Program-made: the position numbers and the translations under genes
Part shown: one piece after another, positions 23,349 through 23,617 of the stretch
Layout: each line of letters starts with the position of its first letter
Numbering within the stretch: position 1 is the first letter of the stretch
DNA from: a virus
Direction: 5' to 3' (one strand)
Virus record (IMG/VR): IMGVR_UViG_3300042691_024805
Span: 1 to 23,617 of that record
DNA length: 23,617 bases
Notes under the pieces: model-generated
The model's database searches: none
Seen by the model: only the letters and a program-made list of their open reading frames with translations
What the model was told of the DNA's origin: nothing

Positions 23349-23617
23349 AATTAAACAGGCAGTAAAGGCTAGCACAGGCCAATTTCTTGTGCTCTATACC
23401 TGGATCTCGGATCGCAGGGACGAAAGTCTTGCCGCGCCAGCAAGCACTCAATCACTATCCTTTACAGGACGAAGATCGCAAAATGCCGCGGTTTGATTGT
23501 TTGAACAGGTTTATCTAAGGCAAAAAGACGTTGCAGTGATGTGACAAGTATTGTGAGTAGGCTAGCATCTACACTCAATACCGCCGTTGTTATAAAGACT
23601 GGGATGGAGGTACCGGA
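23349..23617. ncRNA. GC-rich gene-free tract, possible structured RNA (partial, runs off the right edge)
   Basis: No convincing coding frame on either strand in 269 bases. GC content jumps: 34 of 60 bases in 23401-23460 are G or C, whereas the neighbouring genes are around one third. Hairpins that form in RNA: 23371-23378 with 23386-23393 (eight pairs including one G-U, seven-base loop); 23414-23421 with 23426-23432 (seven pairs, one bulge, GAAA tetraloop); 23554-23560 with 23569-23577 (seven pairs, two-base bulge). In an AT-rich phage, such a compact GC-rich tract with a GNRA loop points to functional RNA rather than spacer. Class unknown; large phage RNAs such as GOLLD are one idea to test. 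The strand is not certain. Confidence 0.4.

Noticed and set aside
23371-23400. Eight-pair hairpin as a Rho-independent terminator for the nuclease gene
   Set aside because: The stem is good but is followed by CTATACC rather than a run of T, so termination is not supported. It fits better as part of the structured tract.
22920-23617. Group I intron with an encoded GIY-YIG homing enzyme
   Set aside because: The nuclease is a free-standing gene with its own promoter, and the conserved P/Q/R/S core elements of group I introns were not seen in the GC-rich tract. The missing sequence to the right leaves it not fully excluded.
23604-23617. Start of a new gene at ATG 23604
   Set aside because: Only four codons are visible and there is no ribosome-binding site upstream. 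The bases fit a tRNA-like 3' end at least as well.
1-23617. CRISPR array, insertion sequence or integrase/att site
   Set aside because: No spaced repeats, transposase or integrase motifs, or terminal inverted repeats were seen anywhere in the window.

Overview
The window is part of the genome of a T4-superfamily contractile-tailed phage (myovirus). The evidence is a run of T4-type baseplate genes (53, 5-like, 25, 6), the T4 recombination pair 47/46 (SbcD/SbcC-like) and a T4-type late sigma factor (gene 55). The gp55, gp53 and gp6 sequences look more like those of marine or freshwater T4-like phages (cyanophage/pelagiphage type) than like coliphage T4. That comparison is from memory; no search was run. 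The host cannot be named, but it must recognise ordinary sigma70-like promoters.

Layout. Bases 1-12732 are one tightly packed, leftward (minus-strand) late operon. In transcription order it holds a tail-tube cap/initiator-like protein, gp53, a large hub-associated structural protein, a gp5-like spike, gp25, gp6, and a very large tail/baseplate protein with a YHYH-like domain that runs off the left edge. Genes abut or overlap by 0-2 bases. T4-type late promoter boxes sit at 12752-12759 (exact TATAAATA) and 6150-6157 (CATAAATA).

Bases 12733-12844 are a divergent control region. Leftward is the late promoter. Rightward is a near-perfect sigma70 promoter (TTGACA, 17 bp, TACAAT) that drives gene 55, whose product would activate the late promoter next to it. 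Gene 55 appears to start at a non-standard ATT codon.

Bases 13732-22827 run rightward: gene 47, then a three-gene insert (unknown protein, mini-SDR, radical SAM), then gene 46, then four more accessory genes (radical SAM with a Rossmann-like N-terminus, unknown beta-rich protein, radical SAM/SPASM, SDR). Thus three radical-SAM enzymes and two short-chain dehydrogenase-like proteins are woven around the recombination genes. Each SDR is joined to a radical-SAM gene by a 4-base ATGA overlap, in opposite gene orders on the two sides of gene 46. The insert between 47 and 46 is bracketed by an 11-bp direct repeat. I infer a phage-borne biosynthetic or modification module; its substrate is unknown.

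Bases 22920-23348 encode a SegE-like GIY-YIG nuclease with its own sigma70-like promoter. Bases 23349-23617 hold no gene but are markedly GC-richer than the surroundings and can form several hairpins, one with a GAAA tetraloop. This is probably part of a structured RNA that continues beyond the right edge.
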